Below, piece after piece: positions 1-8,862 of a stretch of 64,000 nt of DNA. Position numbers and translations under genes: made by a program. The DNA is from Frankia casuarinae (GTDB lineage: Bacteria > Actinomycetota > Actinomycetes > Frankiales > Frankiaceae), in the NCBI RefSeq assembly GCF_000013345.1, contig NC_007777.1, forward strand, positions 558,001 to 622,000, written 5' to 3'. The notes under the pieces were generated by a model. It worked only from the letters and a program-made list of their open reading frames with translations, was not told the origin of the DNA and searched no databases. Each line of letters starts with the position of its first letter. Within the stretch, counting starts at the first letter, position 1.

Positions 1-338
1 GCGGCCGGCGGCCACGGACCGGGCATACACCGCCGAAATAATCTACGATCCTCGATCCGTCGTCGGCCGGCGGGGCGAACGTCACGAGCCCTGGACGGGT
101 CACGAGCCCTGGACGGGTCACGAGCCCTGGACGGGTCACGAGCCCTGGACGGGTCACGAGCCCGGCCACTGGGGTGGCCACGAACGCCGGCTCGAGTACG
201 ACGGGCGACATGGAGTTGATCGCCAGTCGGGCTACGGCTGGTAGCCCGCGCACGACGGCGGGCCGGGATCCGCGTTCCGCTGGCTGCCCGAGGGCGCCGT
301 AACCTCCAGGCCGGGGTAGAAGCGGGTGGAAGGGAAGG
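1..338. other. Intergenic region at window start
   Basis: No convincing gene is visible. The stretch holds an 18-base tandem repeat (83-163) and the upstream region of proC, with a purine-rich GGAAGGA ribosome binding site just before position 339. An upstream gene may end to the left of the window. Confidence 0.6.
83..163. repeat. 18-bp tandem repeat, 4.5 copies
   Basis: The unit CACGAGCCCTGGACGGGT is repeated perfectly at 83-100, 101-118, 119-136 and 137-154, followed by half a unit. Non-coding. Perfect copies point to recent slippage expansion. Confidence 0.95.
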
Positions 339-1142
339 ATGGTCATGATCGTTGCGGTCATGGGGGCGGGACGGCTCGGCGGGGCGATGCTGTCGGGGCT
401 GCTGCGGTCCGGGCATGCCGCTCAGGACATCGTCGTGGCCGAACGTGATGCCGACCGGGCTGGTGAGATCGTGGCGCGTCACGGCGTCGAGGTGCAGGCG
501 CCGACGGTGGCCGCAGCCAAGGCGGATGTTCTGATCATCGGGGTGAAGCCCCAGGACGTCGGGACCCTGCTGGCCGAGATCGGGTCGGTGGTCGCGAACG
601 GGACGCTCGTGGTGTCGTTGGCGGCGGGCATCACCACTGATCTTCTCGAGGAGCGGCTACCTTCGCTTCCCCCGGTGGTCCGGGTGATGACGAACACCCC
701 GCTGCTCGTCGGGGAGGCGATGTCGGCGATCTGCGGGGGCCGCTACGCCGAGGAGAAGCACCTCGCCACGGCAGAAGCCCTGCTGACGCCGGTCGGCCGG
801 GTGACGCGGGTGGCAGAGTCCCAGCTCGACGCGGTGACGGCCCTGTCCGGCAGCGGACCGGCGTACTTCTTCTATCTTGTCGATGCGATGATCGAGGCGG
901 GTGTGCTCCTTGGGCTGCCCCGCACCCTGGCCGCGGAACTCATGACCCAGACCGCCCTGGGCTCGGCGCGGATGCTGCGCGAGAGCGGTGAGCATCCGGC
1001 GCTGTTGCGGGAGGCCGTCACCTCTCCGGCCGGGACCACGATCGCGGCACTGCGGGAGCTGGACCGTCGCGGTGTGCGCGCGGCGCTCATGGACGCCCTG
1101 GAGGCGGCGAGCAGTCGGTCGCGGGAACTCGGCCGTAGTTGA
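339..1142 (+). CDS. proC: Pyrroline-5-carboxylate reductase
   Basis: Cytosolic last enzyme of proline synthesis; reduces 1-pyrroline-5-carboxylate to L-proline with NAD(P)H. The 267-residue product has the usual family length. The N-terminal Rossmann motif G9-x-G11-x2-G14 binds the nucleotide. The C-terminal dimer and substrate domain carries the family signature SGSGPAYFF (about 170-178) and TSPAGTT (from about 228). The GGAAGGA ribosome binding site supports ATG 339; an in-frame ATG at 345 is the alternative. It stands alone upstream of bS22, an arrangement common in high-GC actinobacteria. Confidence 0.96.
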   Translation: MVMIVAVMGAGRLGGAMLSGLLRSGHAAQDIVVAERDADRAGEIVARHGVEVQAPTVAAAKADVLIIGVKPQDVGTLLAEIGSVVANGTLVVSLAAGITTDLLEERLPSLPPVVRVMTNTPLLVGEAMSAICGGRYAEEKHLATAEALLTPVGRVTRVAESQLDAVTALSGSGPAYFFYLVDAMIEAGVLLGLPRTLAAELMTQTALGSARMLRESGEHPALLREAVTSPAGTTIAALRELDRRGVRAALMDALEAASSRSRELGRS

Positions 1143-1238
1143 GGGCACCCGGGTACCGGAGCACCCGGGCTCCGATGGTTGCCCGCCGTGGCGGGTAGGC
1201 TCGCCCGGTAACTTCCTCAACATAGATCGGTCGGGTAC

Positions 1239-1337
1239 GTGGGTTCTGTCATCAAGAAGCGTCGTAAGCGGATGGCCAAGAAGAAGCACCGCAAGTTGCT
1301 GAAGCGGACGCGCGTTCAGCGCCGCAACAAGAAGTAG
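1239..1337 (+). CDS. Small ribosomal protein bS22 (AURKAIP1/COX24 domain)
   Basis: A 32-residue, extremely basic protein from a GTG start: about two thirds of the residues are Lys or Arg and it ends QRRNKK. This matches the tiny AURKAIP1/COX24-domain protein of actinobacteria, known from mycobacterial ribosome structures as bS22, which sits in the small subunit near the decoding centre. The core pattern [14 protein letters not shown] is diagnostic. It is easily missed by gene finders because of its size. It lies between proC and the downstream adenosyltransferase, and a three-copy repeat begins right after its stop codon. Confidence 0.9.
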   Translation: MGSVIKKRRKRMAKKKHRKLLKRTRVQRRNKK

Positions 1338-1396
1338 GCCGCTGCCAGGAAGTCAGGCCGCTGCCAGGAAGTCAGGCCGCTGCCAGGAAGTAGGTA
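1338..1396. repeat. 19-bp tandem repeat after bS22 stop
   Basis: The unit GGCCGCTGCCAGGAAGTCA occurs three times directly after the bS22 stop; the third copy is slightly diverged. It begins within one base of the stop codon, so it forms the proximal 3' untranslated region. Confidence 0.9.
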
Positions 1397-1564
1397 GCGC
1401 ACTAGGACGCGGGTCGCCCACCGGGGGGTGGGGCGTACCCGGGAGTCCGGTCGTACCTGGAGACAGTCGGCCGATCCGCGGTCCCCGGCGTCCGGTGTCC
1501 ACCCCGCACGTCGCGAGTTCGTACCGCCATGCCGTCTCGTATCATGTGGCTTTGCGTGCTGTAA

Positions 1565-1581
1565 CTGTCACCGTGTGACAG
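1565..1581. promoter_or_regulatory. Perfect dyad upstream of SAM adenosyltransferase gene
   Basis: Arms CTGTCAC and GTGACAG are separated by CGT, about 50 bases before the start at 1632. It could be an operator or a short RNA hairpin. The binding protein is unknown. Confidence 0.4.
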
Positions 1582-1631
1582 GCTGTTTCCCTCGGGTGGC
1601 AGCGTGGCCGGCCCGCAGCCAGGGAGACGGC

Positions 1632-2501
1632 ATGACGGGATCGTGGATCAATTTCCTGTCCGACTACGGCGTCGACGATGCCTCTGTAGGGGTGTGTCAC
1701 GGGGTTATCGCGCGGCACGCCCCGTCGGCGCGCGTCCTCGACGTCTGCCACGCCATCGCGCCGCAGGACGTCGGGCATGCGGCCGTCACCCTGGTCGGCG
1801 CGATCGGTTATCTTCCGATGGGGGTTCATCTCGTCGTCGTGGAGCGGCTCGATGCCGACGGTTACACCCGCGGCGCGGCGATCCGGAGCACGGACGGCTC
1901 GACCTTCGTCTGCCCGGACAACGGCGTGGCGTCGCTGGCCTGGGATGCGCTCGGTGGCGTCGCCGCGGTGCACGAGATCTCCAACCGGGAGCTGTGGCTG
2001 CCGCTGCCCACCGCGGTGTTCCGGGGACGGGACGTCTATGCGCCGGTCGCGGCCCGGCTTGCGGCCGGACTCGCCCTCACCGACGTCGGCCCCCGGCTCG
2101 ACCCCGACGCGCTCACGCGTTTCCAGCCGCGGGCGTGCAGCGTCGACGACGACCATGTGCACGGCGAGGTCGTGTCCGTCGACCACTTCGGCAATCTCTC
2201 GCTCAACATGACCCGGGCCGAGCTGGAGGCCGCCGGTATTCTGTTGGGAGATCTGGTCGAGGTCCGCGCCGGCAACCGCGTCATGCGGCTCACGTTCACG
2301 CATACCTACGGCGATGCGCCCCGCGGTGGAGTCACCTTGTGTGAGGACGCGTTGCGTCGAATGATGATCGCAGTAAATTGTGGGCGAGCGGCCGACCTGC
2401 TGCGGCTGCGGCGCCAGGACGCGGTCGTCGTGGCGCAGCTGCCGAGGAGCCCGTCACCGGGACGCTCCATCCTGGATTTTCCGCTGCCGGCCCAGCGGTG
2501 A
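1632..2501 (+). CDS. SAM hydroxide adenosyltransferase (DUF62 family)
   Basis: The 289-residue product belongs to the family that hydrolyses S-adenosylmethionine to adenosine and methionine, the non-halogenating relatives of fluorinase. The N-terminal motif NFLSDYG holds the conserved Asp11, followed by DASVG. Middle motifs include VCPDNG, and DHFGNLSLNM marks the start of the C-terminal domain. ATG 1632 is preceded by AGGGAG and begins exactly at the family N-terminus; an upstream in-frame extension of 68 codons has no family similarity. The physiological role is unresolved for most members; SAM removal is inferred. The stop codon lies inside a 48-base palindrome. Confidence 0.9.
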   Translation: MTGSWINFLSDYGVDDASVGVCHGVIARHAPSARVLDVCHAIAPQDVGHAAVTLVGAIGYLPMGVHLVVVERLDADGYTRGAAIRSTDGSTFVCPDNGVASLAWDALGGVAAVHEISNRELWLPLPTAVFRGRDVYAPVAARLAAGLALTDVGPRLDPDALTRFQPRACSVDDDHVHGEVVSVDHFGNLSLNMTRAELEAAGILLGDLVEVRAGNRVMRLTFTHTYGDAPRGGVTLCEDALRRMMIAVNCGRAADLLRLRRQDAVVVAQLPRSPSPGRSILDFPLPAQR

Positions 2502-2529
2502 TGCCGGCATCACCGCTGGGCCGGCAGCG
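2482..2529. terminator. 48-bp perfect palindrome over the stop codon
   Basis: Arms of 24 bases (2482-2505 and 2506-2529) are exactly complementary with no spacer. The RNA would form a very stable GC-rich hairpin. There is no U-tract, as is common for actinobacterial terminators. The preceding stop codon TGA (2499-2501) is inside the left arm. A terminator or mRNA-stabilising role is inferred. Confidence 0.7.
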
Positions 2530-2828
2530 TCGGCAGCGGCACCGGGCCTGGCCGGCGTCGATCCTCGTCCGGCTCGGACGGGTTGTTTTTCCCCTACTTT
2601 CCGTATTCGATGTGCGCGGCTGGCCTTACGCTGTGCAATGAGCGGTCGAGGGACGGGCGTACGATGAGCCCACGATCGGACCGCGTGAACCTTTCTCGGC
2701 CGGACATCGCGGCCCCCGGTCCCGGGGAACGGTGGCGCGCTCCGGTCGGCCTGGTTCGGGCTGCCCGGTCGCCCGGCCATCCGGTCCGGGTGCCGGGCTG
2801 GACCATGCGGGCGTTGCGGGAGACTGCC
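2530..2828. other. Intergenic region before the SDR gene
   Basis: Contains the promoter region of the SDR-acyltransferase pair. An in-frame open extension of the SDR gene runs back to 2583 but lacks family similarity, so it is treated as untranslated. The patch TTTTTCCCC TACTTTCCG near 2584-2602 is the least GC-rich part. Confidence 0.5.
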
Positions 2829-3869
2829 ATGAGACCACGCCGTGTGTTGGTGACCGGTGTAGCGCGGCCGTTGGGGGCGCAGGTGGCGATGGCGCTCGCG
2901 GCTGACCCGGGGGTCGAGGCCGTCGTCGGGGTCGATACCACTGCTCCCACCAGCGACCTCGGGCGGACCCAGTTCGTGCGCGCGGACATCCGGCATCCGT
3001 TGATCGCAAAGGTGATCTCCACCACGGAGATCGATACGGTGCTGCATCTGAACGTGATCGCCACGCCGCTCGGTGCGGGTGGACGGGCCGCGATGAAGGA
3101 AATCAACGTCATCGGCACGATGCAGCTGCTGGCCGCGTGCCAGAAGGCGCCCAGTGTCACCAAGCTGGTCGTGAAGTCCACGACGTCGATCTACGGGTCG
3201 TCCGCTCGCGACCCCGCGCTGTTTACAGAGGACACTGAGCCGCGCGCCCTGCCCGCCGGTGGCTATGCCAAGGACGCCGTCGAGGTCGAGGGTTACGTGC
3301 GTGGATTCAGCCGGCGACGTCCCGACATCGCGGTAACCGTGCTGCGGTTCACCAACATCCTCGGTCCGCAGATCGACAGCCCGCTCGCGCGCTATCTGGA
3401 CCTTCCGCTGGTTCCCACGGTCCTCGGCTTCGACCCCCGCATCCAGCTGCTGCACTCCGATGACGCGTTGGCCGTGCTGATGCGCGCGACCCGCCGCGCC
3501 CACCCGGGGACGTTCAACGTGGCCGGGGACGGTGTGCTCCTGCTTTCGCAGGCGATCCGCCGAGCGGGTCGGCCGTCCACGCCGGTGCCGTTCCCCGCGA
3601 TCGGGGTGTTGGGCGGGATCGCCCGGCGGCTGCGGCTCGTCGACTTCTCCGCTGAGCAGCTTGACTTCCTCGCGCACGGCCGGGCCGTGGACACGACCCG
3701 GCTGAAGGAGATCTTCGGTTACCGGCCCCGGTACTCGACGATGGAGACCTTCGACAGTTTCGTCCGCCAGCGCGGGCTCCGGTTCACCATCGACCACGAT
3801 CTGATCTCCCGAGCCGAGCACAGGATGCTCGATTCGCTGGCCCGACGCCGGCTGGTGGGAACAGGGTGA
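2829..3869 (+). CDS. NAD-dependent epimerase/dehydratase-like SDR protein
   Basis: The 346-residue extended short-chain dehydrogenase fold protein has an N-terminal Rossmann signature VTGVARPLG, a conserved DTVLHL strand and a KSTTSIYGSS segment. ATG 2829 has GGGAG eight bases upstream. The usual catalytic Tyr-x3-Lys pair is not visible: the equivalent segment reads GGYAKDAVEVEGY, so this may be a binding or atypical enzyme. It overlaps the out-of-frame reading start of the acyltransferase gene and is always paired with it in related actinobacteria, suggesting a shared lipid or envelope role. The substrate is unknown. Confidence 0.8.
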   Translation: MRPRRVLVTGVARPLGAQVAMALAADPGVEAVVGVDTTAPTSDLGRTQFVRADIRHPLIAKVISTTEIDTVLHLNVIATPLGAGGRAAMKEINVIGTMQLLAACQKAPSVTKLVVKSTTSIYGSSARDPALFTEDTEPRALPAGGYAKDAVEVEGYVRGFSRRRPDIAVTVLRFTNILGPQIDSPLARYLDLPLVPTVLGFDPRIQLLHSDDALAVLMRATRRAHPGTFNVAGDGVLLLSQAIRRAGRPSTPVPFPAIGVLGGIARRLRLVDFSAEQLDFLAHGRAVDTTRLKEIFGYRPRYSTMETFDSFVRQRGLRFTIDHDLISRAEHRMLDSLARRRLVGTG

Positions 3870-3925
3870 TGGAGGGCGGTTGCGGCCCGCCGGGTGCGGG
3901 ATCGGATAGGGGGGAGGCGGAACAC

Positions 3926-5074
3926 GTGATAAAAGGTGACGAATCCCGGGGTGAAGCGCAGATCATGCCTTGGAAATCCGCCGCAGCCGATTCGGCTTCG
4001 CGTGACCCGGCTTCGCGTGACCCGGCTTTTCTCGACGAGGTTTCCCCCGACGAGGTCTTCCTTGGTCCAGCCGCCGCGTCCCCTCGCTCCTCGCTCAACG
4101 GTGCCGAGGCGACGCTGACCGAAAGCCGGTCGGCGGCGGGTGGGCCGTCCGACCCGGCGACGGGTCCCACCGCCGCTGCCGGGCCCGATGGCGCTGCCAG
4201 GACGGACGGTGCGCCACCGCCGACGGCCGAACCCGGTGATCTGGAGACGGCCCTCGCGGGAGCGCTGGCCTTCCTGCGGCGGCGCATCACCGGCGACTAC
4301 GTCGTCGACGAGCACGGGTTTGACCCGGACCTCACCGAACACGTCGTCGCTCCGCTGCTGCGGCCGATCTACCGGGACTACTTCCGGGTCGAGACCCGGG
4401 GGCTGGAGAACATCCCGGACACGGGTGGCGCTCTGGTGGTGGCCAATCACTCGGGCACCCTGCCAATGGACGCGCTGATGATGGCCGTGGCCATCCTCGA
4501 TCATCATCCGGCCCATCGCCACCTGCGCATGCTCGCCGCCGACCTGGTGTTCGCGGTGCCGTTCCTGGCCCCGCTGGCTCGTAAGATCGGCAACACTCTG
4601 GCGTGTCAGGCTGACGCGGAACACCTGCTGAACACCGGGCACCTTGTCGGGGTCTGGCCGGAGGGCTTCAAGGGCGTCGGCAAGCCGTTCAGCGAGCGGT
4701 ACAAGTTGCAGCGGTTCGGGCGCGGTGGATTCGTCTCGGCCGCGTTGCGGACGGGTGTGCCGATCATTCCGTGCACGATCGTCGGAGCCGAAGAAATCTA
4801 TCCTATGATCGGTAACGCGAAGTCGCTCGCTCGCCTGTTCGGGCTGCCCTACCTGCCGGTTACACCGACCTTCCCGTGGTTCGGTCTGCTGGGGCTCATC
4901 CCGCTTCCGTCCAAATGGATCATCGAGTTCGGGGAGCCGGTCCCAACGAAGACGTACACCGCTGAGGCGGCGGACGACCCGATGCTGGTGTTCGAGCTCA
5001 CCGACCGCATCCGGGAGACCATCCAGCATACGCTGTACAGCCTGCTGATGCAGCGCCGCTCGGTGTTCTTCTAG
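3926..5074 (+). CDS. Lysophospholipid acyltransferase family protein
   Basis: A PlsC-like acyltransferase expected to move an acyl chain onto a lysophospholipid or related acceptor at the membrane. The catalytic block reads NHSGTLPMD, with its His and Asp further apart than in classical HX4D enzymes, as is usual in this actinobacterial subfamily. The second block VWPEGFKG corresponds to the acceptor-phosphate motif. GTG 3926 follows the strong site GGGGGAGG, giving 382 residues; a start overlapping the previous stop at 3866 is possible. The first 90 residues are disordered, Ala/Asp/Ser-rich, and contain a duplicated SRDPA segment. Confidence 0.85.
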   Translation: MIKGDESRGEAQIMPWKSAAADSASRDPASRDPAFLDEVSPDEVFLGPAAASPRSSLNGAEATLTESRSAAGGPSDPATGPTAAAGPDGAARTDGAPPPTAEPGDLETALAGALAFLRRRITGDYVVDEHGFDPDLTEHVVAPLLRPIYRDYFRVETRGLENIPDTGGALVVANHSGTLPMDALMMAVAILDHHPAHRHLRMLAADLVFAVPFLAPLARKIGNTLACQADAEHLLNTGHLVGVWPEGFKGVGKPFSERYKLQRFGRGGFVSAALRTGVPIIPCTIVGAEEIYPMIGNAKSLARLFGLPYLPVTPTFPWFGLLGLIPLPSKWIIEFGEPVPTKTYTAEAADDPMLVFELTDRIRETIQHTLYSLLMQRRSVFF

Positions 5075-5099
5075 GTTCTTTCCCGGCGCCGAAGGTGCT

Positions 5100-5987
5100 C
5101 TAGGCGCCCGCGGCCCGGCGCCGCAACGCCATGCCGGCGGCGACCCCGCCGGCGAGCGCGCCCACCCCGGCTGCCGTCGGAATGCCGATCTTGGCTGCCT
5201 TGCGGGCCGTGCGAAAGTCCTTGATCGGCCATTCGCGTTCCCGGGCCACGGTCTTCAGGTCCGGATCCGGGTTGATCGCGACCGGGTGGCCCACCAGGGA
5301 GAGCATGGGCAGATCGTTGATCGAGTCCGAGTAGGCCCAGCACCGCGACAGGTCCAGGCCCTCCCGCTCGGCGAGCGCCTGCACGGCCTCGGCCTTCGCC
5401 TGGCCGTGCAGCAGGCCGCCGACCAGGTGGCCGGTGTAGGTGCCCTCGGCGGAGACCTCACTGACCGTGCCGAGGGCGCCGGTGAGGTTCAGCCGCCGGG
5501 CGATGACCGAGGCGAGCTCGACCGGGGTGGCCGTGACCAGCCACACTCGCTGGCCCGCGTCAAGGTGCTGCTGGGCGAGCGCGTGCGTACCCGAGTAGAT
5601 CTGCTCGGCCATCCGTTCGTCGTAGATCTCCTCGCCGTAACGGACGATCTCGGCCACCGTGCGCCCGGCGACGAAGGCAAGCGCGGTCTCCCGAGCATCC
5701 CGGATGCCGCTCGGGTCCTCGAGCCCACGCAGCCGGTAGGTGATGTGCTGCCAGCCGAACCGGATCAGGTCACGCGAGTTGAAGAAGTCCCGGGCGGCCA
5801 GGCCGCGGGCGAAGTAGAAGATCGAGGCGCCCGCCATCATGGTGTTGTCCACGTCGAAGAACGCGGCCGCCGACTCGTCCAGCGGAGCCCGCGGAACCTC
5901 CTCGGCCGCGACCTTCAAGGCGGCGATCGCGGCGGCCTCGGCGGCCTGCCTCGTCGTGGCCAGGTCCCTGCGTCGTCGCACCCTCAT
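5100..5987 (-). CDS. HAD-IB family hydrolase
   Basis: A haloacid-dehalogenase phosphatase of subfamily IB (SerB-like). Motif I reads FFDVDNT with nucleophile Asp45 and general acid Asp47; a Lys in HGQAKAEAV serves as motif [14 protein letters not shown] gives the metal-binding Asp pair of motif IV. The C-terminus is a Gly/Ala-rich hydrophobic stretch that could anchor to the membrane. ATG 5987 has GGAG at suitable spacing; a longer start at 6068 lacks one. It converges on the acyltransferase gene with only 25 bases between. Homologues next to such acyltransferases are thought to dephosphorylate lipid intermediates; the substrate is not known. Confidence 0.85.
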   Translation of the reverse strand: MRVRRRRDLATTRQAAEAAAIAALKVAAEEVPRAPLDESAAAFFDVDNTMMAGASIFYFARGLAARDFFNSRDLIRFGWQHITYRLRGLEDPSGIRDARETALAFVAGRTVAEIVRYGEEIYDERMAEQIYSGTHALAQQHLDAGQRVWLVTATPVELASVIARRLNLTGALGTVSEVSAEGTYTGHLVGGLLHGQAKAEAVQALAEREGLDLSRCWAYSDSINDLPMLSLVGHPVAINPDPDLKTVAREREWPIKDFRTARKAAKIGIPTAAGVGALAGGVAAGMALRRRAAGA

Positions 5988-6243
5988 CGTCAACTCCATG
6001 CTGTCCGGGGCGGAGCAAGGGCTCGGCTCGGGAAGTGACCGGGGCCGCCACCCACCCCTTGTCGCCACCTCCGCGCGCCGCGATCCACGCCATGGTTCGC
6101 CGGCACGCCGTCAGAGTACGGTGCGGCACGACTTCGCGGCGGCCGCCGCTCGAACGTGACGGCGGGAAAGTGCCGGTGGAACAACGACCGGGCCGGGGTT
6201 GCGACGTGATCTGGGATATCGCTCACGGCGAGGGGCCCGGAGG

Positions 6244-6960
6244 TCAGGCCGTGCCTGCTGCGGGAAGGGCGCGGGCAAGTGTCCGAATTGCTCTGAACTG
6301 CAAGGATTTGACCGCCCCTTCGTTGCGGCCCATGGCCAGCGCGGTCTCGCGGACCGACAGCCCTTCGAGGAACCGGAGCGCGACGCACTCCTGCTGGTCC
6401 GGGCGCAGTTCGCGGACGGCGTCGAGCAGCTCGCGGCGGGTCAGCACGGCCAGGATCGACTCTTCGGGGCTCGGCGCCGTCAGCGCCGTGGCTCGGTGCT
6501 CGGCCGCGGCGAGGATGTCCGCCGTCGGGATCTCGAACCGGCGCCGCGCCGAGCGGGCCTGATCGACCAGCAGGTTGCGGGCGATGGTGATGAACCAGGC
6601 ACCGATGTCCCGTCCCTGCCACTGGAACGTGCCGATGGAGCGGAAGGCACGCAGGAAGGTCTCGCTGACGATGTCCTCGGCGGCCACCGGATCCCCGCCC
6701 AGCCGGTACAGCGCGTACCGGAACACGAGGTTGGCGTACCGGTCGTAGAGCAGCCCGAAGGCGTTGACGTCACCTCGCCGGGCCCGGGCGACGAGCGCCG
6801 TCCGGTCGTCGTCGGCCGGATCGCCCTGAGGGTCCCCGACTCGCTCGCGGTCCTCCCGGGCGCCCACCGGGGACATCGCGTCCTGCCGGCGGAGGGGGCC
6901 GCGGCGCGGGGCGGCGAGGTCGACGAGGTCGACGAGGTCGGCGAGCGTGCATTCGGTCAC
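6244..6960 (-). CDS. bldN: ECF RNA polymerase sigma factor, BldN type
   Basis: Region 2 reads DAFGLLYDRYANLVFRY-like (here DVNAFGLLYDRYANLVFRYA in part) with the core motif TFQWQGRDIGAWF, and region 4 contains LRPDQQECVALRFLEGLSV followed by a helix-turn-helix with GRNEGAVKSLQ. These are the hallmarks of Streptomyces BldN, the sigma factor for aerial development, whose gene also lies just upstream of rex-hemA-C-D-B. BldN is made with a removable N-terminal extension. Here GTG 6960 with GGAG gives a moderate extension; a start at 7167 would add 69 poorly conserved residues. In this organism a role in sporangium or differentiation control is inferred. The divergent neighbour is a glutaredoxin-like gene. 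Confidence 0.85.
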   Translation of the reverse strand: MTECTLADLVDLVDLAAPRRGPLRRQDAMSPVGAREDRERVGDPQGDPADDDRTALVARARRGDVNAFGLLYDRYANLVFRYALYRLGGDPVAAEDIVSETFLRAFRSIGTFQWQGRDIGAWFITIARNLLVDQARSARRRFEIPTADILAAAEHRATALTAPSPEESILAVLTRRELLDAVRELRPDQQECVALRFLEGLSVRETALAMGRNEGAVKSLQFRAIRTLARALPAAGTA

Positions 6961-7222
6961 AGCCCGGGCTCCGGAGGATGCGGTCGCGGCAAGGTGGGCC
7001 GGAAGGCCCGGCGCACATGGTTCCGTTAGTAGCTGAGTGTAGCCGGAGGAGGGAGCGCGGGAAGTCGGAGATCGTCCGGGCGCAGGCAGAGGGCGTCTTC
7101 CGGCGAGGTCCGGACCGGACCGCACGCCGGGGCCGGGGCCGGGCCCCTGAACGGACCTCGGTCCCACCGAGCGGTTCGGAAAGCCACTCGGCGGCGACGG
7201 GGATCGCGCCTACCATCGGGGA

Positions 7223-7534
7223 ATGGACGACGGGTTGGAACAGGCGGATTCCGGCCGCGACGGTGTGCGTATCACACTGCTCACCCGGACGGGATGTCAT
7301 CTGTGCGACACCGCGCGGGCGGCGGTCGTCCGGGTCGCCGAGCAGGAGCAGGTCGGGTGGCGGGAGGCCGATGTCGACGCCGATCCCCAGCTTGCCGACG
7401 CCTACGGCGACCGGGTGCCGGTCATCCTGCTCGACGGCCGGGAACACGGTTACTGGCGGGTGGAGGAGGACCGGCTGCGGCGGGCGCTCGCCGGCGGCCG
7501 GTGGGCGCTGCGCCCTGCCAAGGGTGGTCGCTGA
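7223..7534 (+). CDS. Glutaredoxin-like protein (DUF836)
   Basis: The 103-residue thioredoxin-fold protein carries the redox motif CHLC within RTGCHLCD, the cis-proline segment RVPVILLDG, and a C-terminal helix. Members of this family occupy the same place between the BldN-type sigma gene and rex in many actinobacteria. It probably reduces disulfides or carries a thiol relay in the cytosol; its partner is unknown. The ATG at 7223 is about 185 bases upstream-divergent from the sigma gene. Confidence 0.8.
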   Translation: MDDGLEQADSGRDGVRITLLTRTGCHLCDTARAAVVRVAEQEQVGWREADVDADPQLADAYGDRVPVILLDGREHGYWRVEEDRLRRALAGGRWALRPAKGGR

Positions 7535-7558
7535 TCAGGGGGCCGGCTCTCCTCGGCA

Positions 7559-7580
7559 CTTCGTGAATCCCTTCACGAAG
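7559..7580. promoter_or_regulatory. Rex operator upstream of rex-hem operon
   Basis: A perfect dyad with left arm CTTCGTGAA, spacer TCCC and right arm TTCACGAAG. It closely follows the Rex box consensus TGTGAA-N4-TTCACA with an added G. It lies 140 bases before the rex start and should allow NADH/NAD-dependent autoregulation of rex and the linked hem genes. Identity with the consensus is seen; binding is inferred. Confidence 0.85.
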
Positions 7581-7719
7581 TCGTACACTGCCCGAGGACA
7601 GCCGACTTGTGGCGCCGACTACCGCACGCCGGGACTACCGCACGCTGGGTGTCGGCGGGGCCACGGATTCGGGCCCATAGCTCCGGGCGTAACCGCGCGC
7701 CTAGAGATCGGAGCCGCGG

Positions 7720-8862
7720 ATGAGTCAGCCACGGCGTCGCCCGGCGGTGATCCGGCGACGTACACGTAGTGACACGGCTTCCAGGCGTTCCTCCGACGTT
7801 CCGGAGGCGACGGTCGCGCGGCTTCCGCTCTACCTCCGGGTGCTGACGACATTGGCGGAAAGCGGGGTTTATACTGTGTCTTCGGACACGCTCGCGGCCG
7901 CCGCCGGAGTCACTCCGGCCAAGGTTCGCAAGGATCTGTCCCATCTCGGTTCCTACGGCACGCGGGGCGTCGGCTACGAGGTGGATGTCCTGCTCGACTG
8001 CATCGCCGCGAAACTGGGCCTCACCGAGGACAGAGCGGTTGTGCTGGTGGGAGTCGGCAACCTCGGCCACGCCCTGGCGGGTTACGGCGGCTTTTATGCC
8101 AGGGGCTTTCGGATCGTGGCCCTGGTCGACGCGGATCCCGAGCGAGTCGGCGAGCGGGTCGGTGAGGTTGTCGTCAGTCCCGTCGGCGATCTCGAACAGG
8201 TGATCGTCCAGGGTCAGGTCACGATCGGGATGATCTGCACGCCGGCAGCCGCGGCGCAGGGGGTGTGTGATCGTCTGGTCGCTGCCGGGGTCACCAGCAT
8301 CCTCAACTTCGCCCCCACGGTGCTTTCGGTACCCGACGGTGTGGACGTGCGTAAAGTCGACCTTGCCGTGGAACTGCAGATCCTCTCGTTCCATGAAGCA
8401 CGTAAACGTCCGTCGCCGGCACGGGACACATCACCGAGACGGGGCGCGAGATCCACACCGGGCGCCGGCTCCGGGCGTGACGCCGTGCCGCCGCGCCGGG
8501 CGCGCCCGGCGCGGCGGGCGCCCTCGGCACGCGAGGCGCTGCCAGGCGGCGACGAGGTCCTCGCCGCGCTCGGGGCGGCGGGCCTGGACGGGGTGACGAG
8601 CGCGGACGGGACGGAGCCCTCCGCGGGCAGGCTGGAGACCGATACGGATGAGGTCGTGCGGGTGACTCGGCAAGTAGGCATGACTCGTCCGGCGGGGGCA
8701 GCTCGTCCGGCCGGGATGGCTCGGGACGATCGGCCGACCCGGGATGATCGGGAGGGGGAACCGGGCGCGGTGCGCCTGGAGCACACCCCGGAGCCTGGAT
8801 CGCCGGCGCGCGGGACGCTGCCGGCCGCGGGAGCGCTGATGGCCGGAGGTGAGGCGTCGTGA
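7720..8862 (+). CDS. rex: Redox-sensing transcriptional repressor Rex
   Basis: Rex represses respiratory and fermentative genes when NAD dominates and releases DNA when NADH rises. The N-terminal winged helix (about 30-85) contains the conserved [12 protein letters not shown] segment. The Rossmann motif G111-x-G-x2-G116 (VGVGNLG) binds NADH. The domain ends with a typical [10 protein letters not shown] helix near residue 227. The protein is 380 residues, about 150 longer than usual: the C-terminal tail is Pro/Arg/Ala-rich and contains short repeats such as [14 protein letters not shown], probably disordered. The stop overlaps the hemA start by 4 bases, so rex and hemA are translationally coupled. 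Confidence 0.95.
   Translation: MSQPRRRPAVIRRRTRSDTASRRSSDVPEATVARLPLYLRVLTTLAESGVYTVSSDTLAAAAGVTPAKVRKDLSHLGSYGTRGVGYEVDVLLDCIAAKLGLTEDRAVVLVGVGNLGHALAGYGGFYARGFRIVALVDADPERVGERVGEVVVSPVGDLEQVIVQGQVTIGMICTPAAAAQGVCDRLVAAGVTSILNFAPTVLSVPDGVDVRKVDLAVELQILSFHEARKRPSPARDTSPRRGARSTPGAGSGRDAVPPRRARPARRAPSAREALPGGDEVLAALGAAGLDGVTSADGTEPSAGRLETDTDEVVRVTRQVGMTRPAGAARPAGMARDDRPTRDDREGEPGAVRLEHTPEPGSPARGTLPAAGALMAGGEAS

Noticed and set aside
83-163. Possible CRISPR or iteron origin
   Set aside because: Units are directly adjacent without spacers, and there is no replication gene or DnaA-box cluster nearby.
1428-1631. 68-codon N-terminal extension of the SAM adenosyltransferase
   Set aside because: The family begins at ATG 1632, which has a good ribosome binding site, and the extension crosses a dyad and repeat-rich region.
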